A stretch of 64,000 bases of DNA, taken from the NCBI RefSeq assembly GCF_041260155.1, contig NC_091928.1, positions 31,171,388 to 31,235,387 on the forward strand, in the 5' to 3' direction. Positions 13,443-26,000 of the stretch are shown here, piece by piece (within the stretch, counting starts at the first letter, position 1; the number at the start of each line of letters is the position of its first letter). A program made the translations under genes and the position numbers. The stretch comes from Ptychodera flava (Eukaryota; Hemichordata; Enteropneusta; Ptychoderidae). Under the pieces are notes generated by a model. It did not search any database and was not told where the DNA came from. It was given only the letters and a program-made list of their open reading frames with translations.

Positions 13443-13828
13443 AAAAACGTTTCTGGCGATAGAAAATAACGCCACCTGCATTCATTACAAACGTTCTTCT
13501 TCGATAAACTTTGTAACAATTTAACCCAATACAACGTGGAATGTGCCACAGTCAACATCGTCAGTGTCGCCGTGCTCCGATTGCAAAACTCACACGTACA
13601 CTGACTGCTTGAATATTCTTATATGCTATGAAACTGCACTGAACGATCGATTTTTTTGTTGATGCAGTGTGTATGGGTCGATACAAACATTATTATTTCC
13701 TACACTGAACGTGTTCTGTAAGTGATAACAGTGTACGTCGGGCTGGATTAAATTGTTGCAAAATCTATCAAAGGAGAACATTTGCAATGAATGCAGTTGG
13801 CGTTATTTTCTGTAGCCAGAAACGTTTT
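13443..13828. mobile_element. MITE nested in the left arm of the long-TIR element
   Basis: Inverted ends of about 75 bp: AAAACGTTTCTGGCGATAGA, then AAATAACGCCACCTGCATTC at the left, against the same sequence inverted at 13755-13828. The right arm of the host element lacks this block, so it inserted after the host element formed. Confidence 0.75.
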
Positions 13829-15029
13829 ACTAAGGGTGGACCATTTGATATCCTTGGGGTCTGGAAGATTTTTTTTTTTTTTTTTTGGGGGGGGGGGAAT
13901 TATTTTTTTCCCACATGTTTCACTGGATGTTATTTTTTCCCTTGTGAATCCTGGCATTTTTTTTTCATTCTTCCTTCAAAGATTTTTTAATGTAGCGATG
14001 TTGCAAAATCAATGTGTTTTTCAAACATCAACGGACTTGTACATAAGTGCAAAGTTTATAAAGAAACTAAACTTTAATTCGAATAACATGGCACACTGAC
14101 TTAACATGGTTGTGCCTGGACAGTGGCTTAGGTCGAGATTTGTTTGACAATTAATTCGACACTTGAATCCTTGATGTTTACACTTGTTTGCGTTAGAAAG
14201 ATTACGTTCATAATATAGAAGTTTATTTAGTGAGTTATTTTAAAGTTAAAGTTATTTGTTAAAGTTATTTGTTAAAGTGACCTAAACTAAACGTAATGGT
14301 TTTTTATATATAACACCCTTGATTTTCAAAAGTCTTTGTTGGCATGATAATAAATCCGTGGGACATTTCGGCCAGCCGATAAACAAATTTTCAACTTCAA
14401 AAACGAAAATCTAAATGGAGCTAATTTTCAATTTTCAAATGGTTTAATTATCTTGATTATTAACTGTTAGTCCTATTTTTAAATTTGAAATCTTTGGTCT
14501 GAGATTGATATATAGGAAACAGGTCTATACTGCCGCGAGGATGGCACTTTGTGGCCATTCAGATTTTTCTCCAACAAACTCTATTTCCCACAATGCATAT
14601 TTCCGTCTTTCCAATTTTCAATTCACCAAATATCTTATTCTCTTATTATCTTTGGGGCGTGGCAGCTGAATCTATCTTGACTAGAATCTCCCTCCGAGGG
14701 CCGGAGTGTATCAAATTCTGACAATGGTCGAGTAACGAACATACAAAGAACAATAGTGATGCGGCCGCCGGAAAGGATGGTCCGACATAGTCAGTTTGAC
14801 CTGAGCTGCTGAAGTTTTTCGCGCTTCCCGTCAATGTCGCAAACTGGAACGTTGTGAAAAATTGTGACAACCATCAGCCCAATTAAAGTGCGGCATCGAC
14901 ATTTAATTTTGTCTGATTACTTTATTCAGCTGTCAATCCTTGTACGCAATGATGTTCTCCTCATAATGATCGAAGTACCCCGTAATACTTTTTAACCCGT
15001 ATGCCGGCTCACTTTGTGAATTGCACCCG

Positions 15030-15224
15030 TTACAACCGATCCGAATCTTGACCTTGGAGGCGTTTGATATCATGTTTGAGACAGTATCGTCTTACAGTTC
15101 GTTCAGAGATACCACTTGCCCTGGGCAAAACCTTTCGGAGATGAACACCTATTTCGCGGTGACTTCTTCCTTTATCAACCATGTCTAGCATTTCTCGCGG
15201 CTGAACGCACCAACTTAAATTCAT
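15030..15224 (-). CDS. Hypothetical 64-residue frame with helix-turn-helix look, transposase remnant?
   Basis: Reads EMLDMVDKGRSHREIGVHLR, then SGISERTVRRYCLKHDIKRL. The spacing of Gly-x-Ser-x-x-x-Ile and Ser-x-x-Thr-Val-Arg-Arg-Tyr resembles a DNA-binding helix-turn-helix. It sits in the centre of the long-TIR element, where a transposase would be. Too short to assign a family. Confidence 0.35.
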   Translation of the reverse strand: MNLSWCVQPREMLDMVDKGRSHREIGVHLRKVLPRASGISERTVRRYCLKHDIKRLQGQDSDRL

Positions 15225-15492
15225 TGCCTGAAGTGCACGCGCACTCTACCAACCAAGAATAGTTTTTCTTGTCTTCCAATATGTGAGACGATGCTAGGGA
15301 CTGGTCATAGTTTGTTCAGCCTCGCGCGCTCTGTACCTGTGCAGTACACACACTCCAGAGCTTGCAGAAGCCGTCTGAGATAGCGTTCTACATTTGCACT
15401 ATAAATCGTTGACAAAATGTTGACATTGCGCTAAAACGGTCACTACTCTGACAATTTGATGCCCCAGTCAAGAACGTAGGATTTATAATAAT

Positions 15493-15645
15493 AAGATTAT
15501 CACGAAAATACCGCAAAGGATGCACCAGGACATCAATTTGGCGCCGGGGCATGGGCGCCGTGCATCCGTCACCCTCCGCTTCGCGTCGAGCAATACGCTA
15601 CGCCGATGTCCTCGTGCATCCTTTGCTGTATTTTCGTAATAACCT
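15493..15645. mobile_element. CpG-rich fold-back MITE-like element
   Basis: Arms GATTATCACGAAAATACCGC, then AAAGGATGCACCAGGACATC (left) and the inverse at 15604-15645. The centre is GC-rich (GGCGCCGGGGCATGGGCGCC). Nested in the middle of the long-TIR element. Resembles 1378-1515 in design. Confidence 0.65.
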
Positions 15646-16879
15646 CATGTAATTCAAGTTACGCACCCGAACGGCGCGCCAAAAAATGAAACTGAATGAT
15701 AAAATTCATGGCTAGCACGATGCATGTGATGCATTTTAGGCAATTTTGAGCCCGTGTCGAATTTTAAAAACACACTGACCCCCCAATTGGGCATTTCAAA
15801 ATAGGTGACCCCCATCACCAGTGTAAAAAACAGGTTGACCCCAATGAATCCACCGGCCTCCTAGGCCCGAGAAACTGACCAATCCCTCATTCTCGCTAAT
15901 TTTTAAAAGTGTCCTGTGCGAATTATCTTAACCAAGCCCCGCCCCTAGCACATTTGGTTACACTGAGATAAATGTTCCATCTTATTTCCACTTCGATACA
16001 GTTATTTCCGCCATAGTAATGAAAAGATACTGGGCAAATGGGCAAATTGGACATTTGGTAGATCGGAAATTGAAAAAGCGGAAATGTGCATTGTGGGAAA
16101 TAGAGTTTGTCACTGGGAAATTTGAATGGCCGCAAAGTGCCACCCTCACGGCAGTATAAACCTGTTTCCTATATTTCAATCTCAGCCCATAGATTTTAAA
16201 CTTAGAAATAGGCCTAAAACTTAAATCAAGATGATAAAACCACTTGAAAATTGAAAATTAGTTCCATTTTGGTTTTCTCTTTTGAAAATTTAAATTGGTT
16301 TATTGGTTTGCCGAACGTGCCACGGATTATAATACTTGATGACGAAATTTTTGTTTTAACATCTTCTGAAATTCTCTCATAATTGACTTGTCAGTTCAAT
16401 CTGTCTATGTAGCAATCATACCAGAGAACAATATTATTTACTGTTAAACACAGAGGAGATAACGCATGTATCGACAGAGTGTGTTCACTTATCTAGAATC
16501 AGTGAACAATTCAAAAAGCCATATCTAACTGAAAATTAATTTCAAGAGGCTTTTGGAAAGACAAGAAGGGTGCACGGAAATGAAAAAGTTACATCCCAAA
16601 AGGTTCTTGCTGATACTGTGATAATTTTTTTTTTCTTCCACAGTAGCTTGCCATTTTTTTCATAACTCATGTAAGGCAGAATTTTTTCCCTTGTATCTGC
16701 TGGGATAATTTTTTTGTTTCGAAAATCTTCCAGACCCCCAGGATATCAAATGGTCCACCCTTAATCACCCAAGCACGTTGCAAGTCCAAGCTATTTTTAA
16801 ATTCACTATAATTTCCCTACACATTCTGTCTCCTTGAATACACAAGTCAGTACTACTACCTTGTTCGTGAGTACTCAAG

Positions 16880-18859
16880 AAAACCAGATATAAACTGAAA
16901 ATGCTTACGTGTTTCATTATATATTTCAGTTATTTTTAAATTTGAACCTTTGCCATTGAAAGTACTATGATCAACATAATGAACAATATTCACCAGATAT
17001 TAACTCTATAGGTCATTCAGTATTCAAATATGCATCGAACTGAAATAAAAATAATTCATTCCTTTGACTGACGTCATTGTATCTTCACTTAACATAGCAA
17101 GTGTAATTGTCTTTGGTCAAGTCCTTCAAACTATATATTTCAAACTTTGAAAGCTCATTAGATATGCAAATTATAAATTAGCTCACATGTAAATGCGAAA
17201 CGACTTCCTATATTGGTATAATCTGGTATAATCATCAATGTACATAGCATGTTTGCAAACTTTGATATGATAAATCCAAGTATATATCCCTAATTAGGAA
17301 AGTTCATTAAATACACAAATTAGGAATTGACTGAAGCAAAAATGCTTATTATGCCTTTCAATAATGATAGCCTACATCATAGTATCATTAAAGTATTTAG
17401 CAAGTTTCATCAATTTTGGTCGTGTAAATTCAAATATATATCCCTAACTTCAAAAGTTCATTAAATATGCAAATTAGGAGTTCGATTAAGTAAAAATGCT
17501 TAATGACTTTCAATAACGTCGTATCATAGTATCTTTAACGTACCGGTACATAGCAAGTTCAGTCTAGTCAATACATATAAATATCCCTGATTATGAAAGT
17601 TCGTTAGATATCCAAATAAGGAATTGGCTAAAGTTAAAATGCTTGAACTGGAACTTACCCTATAAAACCGGATTATCGTAAATCTATGCAAATGTAAAAA
17701 AAGCCACGCTACTGATCGGACGTGTGTTTGGTCCCAGAATCCCATAATTTTGCCATGTTACAGGCGTTCATTGTCACTGAATCTTGCATTATGATGTGTG
17801 TGAATATAGAGACTAAATTTGAGACGGAAATAAACTTGAAAAGATGTTCCGTGTTTTGTCAGAGAACGTATATTTTTCAAAATGTGTTTCCTGTACGACT
17901 ATTTGACCGTTCTTTGCATGTGTTAAGAAAGTGCCCATCAGGATTATTCAAATTTATCATACGGTCAAAGCTATGCTATGAGAATTCAAAAACGCCCTCC
18001 CAGTGTACGACAATTGCTGCGTCATCAGTAATCCCCCTATTGTGCGCCCACGGTCCCATAACTTCCCTTTTAATGACTTTCAATAATATTCTATCATTGT
18101 ATCTATTAATGTACATAGCAAGTTTCGTCAACTTTGGTCTAGTCAATTCAGATAAATACCCTTAATTAGGAAAGTTCATAAAATATGCAAATTAGAAATT
18201 TGCTGAAGTAAATATGCTAAATGACTTTCAAGAATGTTGTATTAAATTATCCTCAATATATGTAGCAAGATTCATCAATTTTGTCAAGTCAATTCAGATA
18301 TATATCTCTAATTAGGAAAGTTCATTAAATATGCAAATAAGGAATTAGCTGAAGCAAAAATGCTTAATGCCTTTCAATAATAATCTACCATAGTACCTTT
18401 AATGTACACAGCAAGTTTCATCAATTTTGGTCATGTAAATCCAAATATATTGTCCTTAATTTCAAAAATTCATTAAATATGCAAATTAGGATTTGGATGA
18501 AGTAAAAACGCTTAAAGTCGTTCAATAATGTTAAATCATTGTATCTTCAATATCCATACCAAGTTTCGTAAATTTAAATCGAATAAATTCAGATAAATGT
18601 CCCTAATTAGTAAGTTTCATTAAATATGCAAATTAGCAATTATCTTTCACGTCATCCCTTAATAACTTTCACAGCTGATATATCTTGATGTGATAATATT
18701 TGTAGCAAATCTCATCAAATTGTGTGCAGTTGTCCGTTTTTTCTGAAATCATTAATTATGCAAATAAGAAAAAAGTTAGCAAGCCACATCCACCAAAAAC
18801 TAATCAGTTCTTGCCGTTTGCAAACTGAAGCAATGTGCCACATTTGATTATGATATGAT

Positions 18860-18895
<36 letters not shown>

Positions 18896-18962
18896 GGCAG
18901 ACACACGACAGACAGACAGACATCGCTGGGACATATGCTCACGTGTGTGACCACGTGAGCAA
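16880..18962 (+). mobile_element. Helentron-like non-autonomous element with 148-bp internal tandem repeats
   Basis: Absent from the paralogous site in copy B, where CTCAAGAAGAAAAATGCGG is continuous. From left to right: tandem units of about 148 bp (next entry), a (GACA)n run at 18861-18921, CATCGCTGGGACATATG, a terminal hairpin GCTCACGTG-TGTGAC-CACGTGAGC (18937-18960), then an A-rich junction. Central tandem repeats plus GTCT/GACA microsatellite plus a 3'-proximal hairpin is the HINE/DINE-1/pearl layout. The left end is approximate. Confidence 0.65.
17080..18765 (+). repeat. Tandem repeat, unit about 148 bp
   Basis: The mark TTCATTAAATATGCAAATTA recurs with variants near 17152, 17303, 17456, 17599, 18172, 18320, 18468, 18617 and 18747, mostly 143-153 apart. 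Each unit also carries CTTTCAATAATG and AGCAAGTTTCATCAATTTTG. A stretch of unrelated sequence (about 17650-18060) interrupts the array. Confidence 0.85.
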
Positions 18963-19411
18963 AAATAAATGAATTTGACGAATTTAATCCTTAATTCTCT
19001 AGTTGAAGCATTTGTTGAAGTTGCAACTGTTCCAAATATGTATTTCAGGTCAATTTATTATCACAGCAGTAATATTGGCATATATCAGGAATAAAATTTT
19101 GTCGAGTTGCCACTTCTCTTAACATTGTCGATATTACCTTGTGTACTTTCCCGTCGTCTGCTTTACTTATTGTGTTTACCTTCTTGTCTATAGTTGACTG
19201 TGTACTAGGCGATATTTGAGAACAAACGAAATCAAATTGTAAATCTGTAATGTGAGCCTGATTCATTATTAACTTACATACAAAACAAAAAGCTTCAGCA
19301 GTTTATTCTATTATTAATTAGAAACGCGGAGAGGAAACTAGAACTTTTTGTGTGTCTGTTGGCGTTTGAAAAATATCATTCAATGAAATTCTGATATATC
19401 ATTCCATTTAA

Positions 19412-19760
19412 GGTAGCATGCGCCTCGAAAGCGAAAGACTTGAACTTTTGCCAAAACTTTTTTTAAGGTTATCCTTAAACCATTCTCTTTCAAAATCAAG
19501 GATAAAAATCGGGGATCACCGTGCAAACTATGGTACTAAGGAAACAAATAACCCAAGATTTACCGATATTTATTATTAAAAATGACGTTATACTTTTGTT
19601 AACTCTATGGAGAAAAAAAAATATTCGAATTTTGGAAAACTAAGTCGGTGAAAACTTTCTCATTCCAAGAGCTTTAAAATGAACCCTCACAAGTGATAGA
19701 TCGGAAAACAATTGATCAAGCTTGAGAGTTCGAATATCTGTCACCGAGGCGCATTCTACC
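19412..19760 (+). mobile_element. TTAA-flanked MITE, family M1 copy 1
   Basis: Ends GGTAGCATGCGCCTCG and CGAGGCGCATTCTACC, flanked by TTAA on both sides (19408-19411, 19761-19764). The paralogous site at about 31218 has a single TTAA (CACTTAATTGATATTTG), so the insertion and its duplication are directly visible. TTAA targets are typical of piggyBac-type transposition. Confidence 0.88.
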
Positions 19761-20524
19761 TTAATTTATACTTGCAAGAATATTCACTGAGTTGCCACTT
19801 GCTAACAATAAATCATACTGAGTCTGAGTCAGCAAGTTAAGTTTGATATGTCAATGGAATCAAATACGATATTTTAAAGTCAGCAGCACAAAAGTCGTCA
19901 AAAAGATAGATTCACTGATGACTTGAAATTCAATACGAAGTAAACAAACAACGAAAATATTGAAGAAAAAATTCACAGCGTCTGAAACGTAGTGTCTATC
20001 ATTAACACTCACTCATGTATTTGAGTTTGCTCATTTAGTCTAGACTGAGTGATTTGACGTTAAAGTTTGATTGGAAGAGCATGAAGGAAAATAAAGTTCA
20101 GTTCAGTTTTTAACGATATATTTGTTTGACTTATTGGTAGGTTTACCCATCCTGCAAGATATTTTTATTCTTTTCCTCTTCCCTAATGTCAGCCTTCAAA
20201 TCCCGATATCTTATCCCACCGAGCTACCTATCTACACTGAGCTGTGTAGCAACTAACTGTCGCCCTGACTGGTTATTAGTGTTTCGCAATAAAAGTTTCT
20301 CTTGCAGCACAGCTAACCAAGCTACTAAACCATCCATTTTCCCTTTCTGTTGCTCACCCATCAATATTATAGTGTCCATCAAGTGTGTATCTGATATATT
20401 ACGCTCTAAGGTATTCATCGGCTGTCTGAAGTTCAGCTAGTAGTACGCTGTCGTTAGAGGGCAGCAGACAGGCATAATAATTGAGGAGCATATCATGTAT
20501 TAAGCATTACAAAAGCGGTTTTTC

Positions 20525-21605
20525 TATTATTATTATTATTGTTTATTTCAGGCACACATAGGCTCATATCAAAACAAGTACAAAGAGACAGTTATAAAAG
20601 AACATGAATACAAAAGAATTTTTAAAAAAATAAATCTATCTGTACATTACATTTCTAAAATGACGCCAAAAGGATGAAAACAGCAACGAGTCAGAATCCG
20701 TAAAAGTGCGAATTAAAATATTCTCACTTTCAATCAGACGAACCCTGAATTTAAAAAGAGCTTGGCGTTGAAGTGAAGTAAAATTCAGAATGCTCCTCTG
20801 CACACCATTGTTGCTTATACTACAGGCAAATTTAAGTTGAAAGATGATTCTCATAGAATTATTGTACGCAACTCGCATATCATTCATATGTTTTACACTA
20901 TAGTCACTCCAGATATTCAGACAGTATACACTGTACATGAAAGCTCTGAAAAGAGCATTTTTAACCTCATAGGAACAATGACTGAAGTTACGGATGATAT
21001 AGTTTGCCCTAGCATACATACACTTCAGCTGTCTCTGGATGTCATTATTGTCGTCTCCAGTAGACGACACCTTGTAGCCCAAATACCTTTTTATTTTTAC
21101 AAACGTGAGAAACTCTCCATAGAGGTACACTTTCGGGTTACTTACTAATTTCCCAGACTTTGGCAGAAAGTACATACATTCAGATTTAGTAGAGTGAAAG
21201 AGAATATCGTGATCATTTCCATACAGTTCGCATATCTTAATCAATTTTCTGAGTGATTTAACTGAAGGGCAAATCAATACAATATCATCTGCATAAAGCA
21301 AATGGTTGATTATATTACCTGCTATCTGGCAGCCCACACCAGACCCTTGCAAAATGTAACTGAGATCGTCTACATAGACTGCAAACAGCCTTGGGGAAAG
21401 AATGCTTCCCTGACGAACACCATTTCTGGCACAAAACGGTTTAGAGGTGGCAGAAGCCCATCTTACACAGAATGATTGGTTACGATACCACCACATAAGA
21501 ATGCAAACAATGAAAAGCGGTGATCCTCTATCAATTAATTTTTTAAACATTGACCAATGATTAACTCTATCAAAAGCCTTTCTGAAAGCAAGAGAAAACT
21601 GGCGA
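20525..21605 (-). mobile_element. Non-LTR retrotransposon (LINE) fragment with RT domain
   Basis: The minus-strand ORF 20636-21550 encodes the C-terminal half of a LINE reverse transcriptase: ARNGVRQGSILSPRLFAVYV, then LLYADDIVLICPSVKSLRKL (catalytic YADD), then RYLGYKVSSTGDD and a Cys-poor thumb. Upstream, AFRKAFDRVNHWSMFKKLI runs to about 21605, where similarity ends, so the copy is 5'-truncated. The 3' end is an (AAT)n tract (20525-20540 on the + strand). The paralogous site at about 33355 lacks it. CR1/L2/Rex-like by motif style; clade not assigned. Confidence 0.85.
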
Positions 21606-21804
21606 ATTTAGTCTCTTTTACAGGTCATTTATCTCCTTTAAAATGAAAATACACATGAGAAAAGTTTTTTTATATTCATTCGTGGAAAATCTTAAATATT
21701 TTTGTATTGTTTTCGGTTCAGCTAAATTTGTGCAACTGATAAACTTTCAGCTGACAGAGAATTTCAAACATCACTTGTTTCAGAAAATACCTTTCAGCTG
21801 TTAA

Positions 21805-22240
21805 AGTTCATATGCATATGAAAATGTCGGCACGATTGAGGTGCTCTTCTCATTATTTAAGAATAGAAACTGACAGAAAACTAAACATTGATAGAACAGG
21901 CAGAATTTGTGTATTATGTGAACGAAATGAAATTGAAAATGAGTATCATTTTGTTTTGATTTGTCCATTTTTGATACTTTAAGAAGTAAATATTTTCAAG
22001 CTTTTTATTTCAAATCACCATCAAAAAGGTTATTTGTAGGTTTGATGTCTTCGAGTAATCATGATTTATTACAGAGATTAGCAGCTTTTACCTTTCATGC
22101 TATGATATGTAAGAAACATATTGAATGTAAAATATATTTTTCCCAAGATTTTTTGTTTTTTTCCTGGCATCTAATAATGTAACCCGAGTTTTGTTTGTAT
22201 ATTGGGCCGATGGCCAGGAATAAAGACCACATATTGTGTG
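21805..22240 (+). mobile_element. Non-LTR retrotransposon 3' fragment
   Basis: A degenerate frame reads RCSSHYLRIETDRKLNIDR, CVLCERNEIENEYHFVLICP and LMSSSNHDLLQRLAAF, the Cys/His-bearing C-terminus common in CR1/Jockey-type ORF2 proteins. The tail TTGGGCCGATGGCCAGGAAT is the usual 3' UTR signature of such LINEs. Opposite orientation to the neighbouring LINE fragment and probably a separate insertion. Confidence 0.7.
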
Positions 22241-23075
22241 CAGGCATGTTAGAAGGCATGTCTGTGGTATGTTGCATTGATATCAAGCTGTGGCCGCCGT
22301 CAAAATTGCAACAACATGGTTATTGAACCATCTTGATAGAGGTGTAAATGCAGCTGAGTGTTTTTCTAGGTGATATGAGTTAGGTATTGTGTATAGCGAA
22401 TTCCAATCCCATAAAAAGTAACACGTATTGCCCATACGCGATATTGGCCTTCGTTTCGAAACCCTTGAAATTTGTTTTGGTTACTGTTCATGTGACCAGC
22501 ATTATCTGGACAGGGATCAGGTCAAAAAATCCTGCAAATGCATTTGAATGTCAGGTATAATGTTTAATTCTTGAAGCCGTCTGTTTTGACATTCCAATTC
22601 TTCAGTTGTGATTAAACTATATTGTCTCATATTTCAACCGGAGTGCCGTTACTAAAACCCAAGCTATGTTAAATAGTACATCTATCATTGTAATCACTAA
22701 CATCTTATTTTTACTTTAGCGTCAACAGTAATTTTCTAGCATTGCAGTATGTCACTTTAAATGTATTGATATTAACCGTGTTTTTCACGGTAGCAAATAG
22801 TTTAGATCATTCATAGTACATAAATCAAAATTGAAACAGGGATTCGTTATTTGTAAACATTCACTTTACATATTTCCACTGCTGTCGCTGTTTAATTTAT
22901 TACGAATTTGTTGCCACTTCTTCAGAATACGCTGACCTGTAACCTCTGATTTTTGCCCTCACTTTGCAAACACGACACAATAATTCATTCCTGAAACTCG
23001 CCATCTAACGTTTTTGCCCCGGGACATTCTTCATTTACGCTTTTGCCCAGTTCCCGGTATATCAAGATCACCATC
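22241..23075. other. Intergenic region upstream of ARC copy B, promoter expected here
   Basis: No coding frame recognised. It must contain at least the 5' UTR of the gene starting at 23076 if that ATG is in the first exon. No TATA box or other element can be called with confidence. Confidence 0.4.
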
Positions 23076-26000
23076 ATGGAATCTGCGGCTTTTCTCCATT
23101 TCATGATCGTTTTGGGCCTGGGTACATATCTTCCATGTGTGACCTATTGTAGTCACTTTACAGGTATGTGAGGTATATATTCCTGTTTTTAGTGGCGAAT
23201 GTCGAAAACAGGCACGTTCTCAACATAGTATGCAACAGCTTCACAACGCACTTACGCAATGTCGGCGAGTAATATTGTAAACCTCTGGCTGGTGTTAAAT
23301 TTTGGTTTCAGACGCGAGGGCAATTCAATGCTGAATAACCCGAAAGAGTTGGGCAGAGGCTAACGCGTTTGTGACACCACTTTATATAAAAGATCACGGT
23401 GTATTATATTATCACTGCAATTCTATTCGAGCTATATTCATATTGAATAAAAATGCAGAAATCGCGCTTGCACAAAATGAAAGTTGTCACTTATTTTTTT
23501 TTAGAATGCAATGTTAGTAAATGCCACCGTTTCTATTTAAATAGTCAAGTACCCGTACTCAACCATTAAATAGGAGTTTAAATGATACAAGTATATCGAT
23601 GAAATGGCGAAAACGATATTTAATCAGGGATTTCGGTCTGTTAATGCTATTACTTTAAGAGTACAAAAAATATTGTGATTTACGTCGTAACCCTCATAAT
23701 AGGATCTAAAAGGATTTGAGACAGTCACATGTATACTGGGATTCATTCTTGTTTTTAAGCCATATTTACCAGTCTATTACAGATACAACAGAAGCATCAT
23801 TGGCAGCGTCATCTTCCCATTGATCACTTCTTTACCTCTAGTATGTCCAACTAACGTTTCTTCATGTTTTAGTAGTACCATCACTCATAACGCAGCCCAG
23901 GATACAGGAGCTCTTGCTTAAACAAGAAATCAAACAAACAAAACGCGAAGTAAACAAATTACTTCAGTATGGCAGTGGCTTAGCGACCACTTAAAAGTCA
24001 ATATTTCATTCTCTTGTAGTAAAATAACTAGACCACAATTTAAATGCAATCTATGTCGTCGTCTCTAACGTTGAAAACATGGACGCAAAATGTTGTCGAG
24101 AACGAGAATCTTGCGACGTCACTGCCAAACTATAGCCGCCATGAAACTTACATATATGGTGACCTTTGGACTCTATTCGGGTAACGTTACTCAGACCCGA
24201 ATCGCACTATACATAAACATGTGTTTTGCGATACGTAAGTCGTAAATTTGGCAATCATTATGTTATTTTGTGCAAGGAGATTGGATATTTTAACGACTTG
24301 ACACATTTGAAATCATGCCCTATCGGCATGTTGATAGTTTTATGGAAATTCTAAATCACAAGGACATTTTTGTCGTGTGTTAGGTAGATATAAACAGTCT
24401 ATTTGTGGTGAGGTCATATGCAATAAATTTTAAAGGGACAAAGTCGGCCATTTTTTGATAAATTTTGTTTGATACGAGCTACTACTTATATCGCTTGACA
24501 TCATAAAGATACTAAATGAATAGGTGACCCTGCATATATTCGACCCCGATTTTACATGAAACCATCGCGATCATCAATGTAATAACCATTAATTCATTTT
24601 CGCGATGGTTTCATTTAATTGTCTAAAATCGGGGTCAAACATATGCGTAGTCACCCATTTATTCAGTATCCTTCAACATGTCAAACAATATAAGTAGTGT
24701 CTCGTATTAAACAAAAATCATGAAAAATGGCCTACTTTGTCCCTTTAACTTTTAATGGAGCTTTAAGAGCAATATTTCTGCCTGTATTCCTCAGTATAGA
24801 CACTTAATTGCAGAGGTCTCCGAGGGATATTAGGGATTTTCTACATATGAATTAACCATCTTCATCAACCAATACGAAGTTAAGACGAAATACAGAAATA
24901 AAGGAGTATTGATTAATCATTATTTATTTAATTAATTAATTACGAATCTTAGTCAAAAATACATGCTATGCTATAAGAAACTTCCAGGTAATGGTCTCAT
25001 GTTCATCCTTACATGACGCTAAACATACATTCAAGAGTGTTTGCTTCCTCAGTCATCTGGAAAGTATCAAACATTGTATTCCAGTGATGAAGTTTCATAT
25101 TTTTATATTCTTTCAAAGAGGACTGATTTACAAGTCACACGACAAGTGGCCCTATTTGACAAAATGACAATTTAGCTTACAATATCCAAAGATGCCATTT
25201 GCAAAATTCGGCAAGCACATCTGACTGCTAGGGTTAGAAAACGTTATTATTTCACATTTTACCGTTGGCTGGTGAAGATAAAATTCTTTACTTGTTTGTT
25301 AACAACTATCAACGAGTGAGACAGTTGGCATGTTATTTTACTATTTGCTCATACTTTTAATTTCATTGAGATCGAAACACCGGGAAAATGATCTTTTTAA
25401 GATTTGTACCCTGCGGCTTGACAAGAACTTTGATTCAAAATATATTAAGTTAAAAGGTCTTGTCAAGCTGCAGGGTACAACTCTAACTAAAATATCATTT
25501 TCCCGCTGTTTCGATCTTAATGGTGCATAGTGGTCGATACCATTCTGCCCTGAAGTTATACTGACGGAATTGTAGCACAGTAGTACGAGAGAAAGGGGGG
25601 AGGGGAGGGGGAGTTACATTTGGTTTTAAATTTATGTAATATTCACTAGGACACTTTTATACGATTTTTTTGGTAATTAAAGTTGAATTTCGTCACACGT
25701 TGCACTTCCACCCGACAACATAATCCTACAAACTTCAGACCTGGAACTTCCCCCACCCAGTTTTACTCTCCCAATTCCGATATTCGGACTGCGCTCAGTC
25801 GAAAAATTCCAAAAAATTTAACCCCACTGGTTAGCAAAGTAACAAAAAAGCTATTGAAACACATTCGCTACCCACCAACTAAGCAATTTCATTTTGAGCA
25901 AATGAATGAAATCCTGCACCCTGATGGTAAACATATTGCCAGTCAGGCCGCTAAAAATCTCTTGTAGGACAGGTTTGACGAACACTTATGTTAGCTGATA

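Larger units (their letters stand above)
13405..16812. mobile_element. DNA transposon-like element with about 800-bp terminal inverted repeats
   Basis: Outer ends CAGTGAATTCAGAATAGCTTGG (left, from about 13415) and its near reverse complement at 16785-16808, flanked by TA. The left arm continues from 13830 (AAGGGTGGACCATTTGATAT) to about 14640 and matches 15970-16775 inverted, including AATCCGTGGGACATTTCGGC against AATCCGTGGCACGTTCGGC. The paralogous site (30730-30760) lacks it, so it inserted after the duplication. The middle (14640-15970) holds only a short minus-strand helix-turn-helix-like frame and repeats. TA flanks and CAGTGAA ends suggest a Tc1/mariner/pogo-like group, but long arms also fit fold-back elements. 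Confidence 0.75.

Noticed and set aside
13787-14099. Frames of 67 and 102 codons rich in Phe/Gly
   Set aside because: They cross homopolymer T/G runs in the arm of the long-TIR element.
17722-18165. 147-codon frame
   Set aside because: Lies in the interruption of the 148-bp tandem array and runs into the array; no protein-like composition or splice context.
21805-22240. 5'-inverted continuation of the neighbouring LINE (twin priming)
   Set aside because: The minus-strand LINE already has its own 3' end with an (AAT)n tract, so the + strand piece is better seen as a separate insertion.
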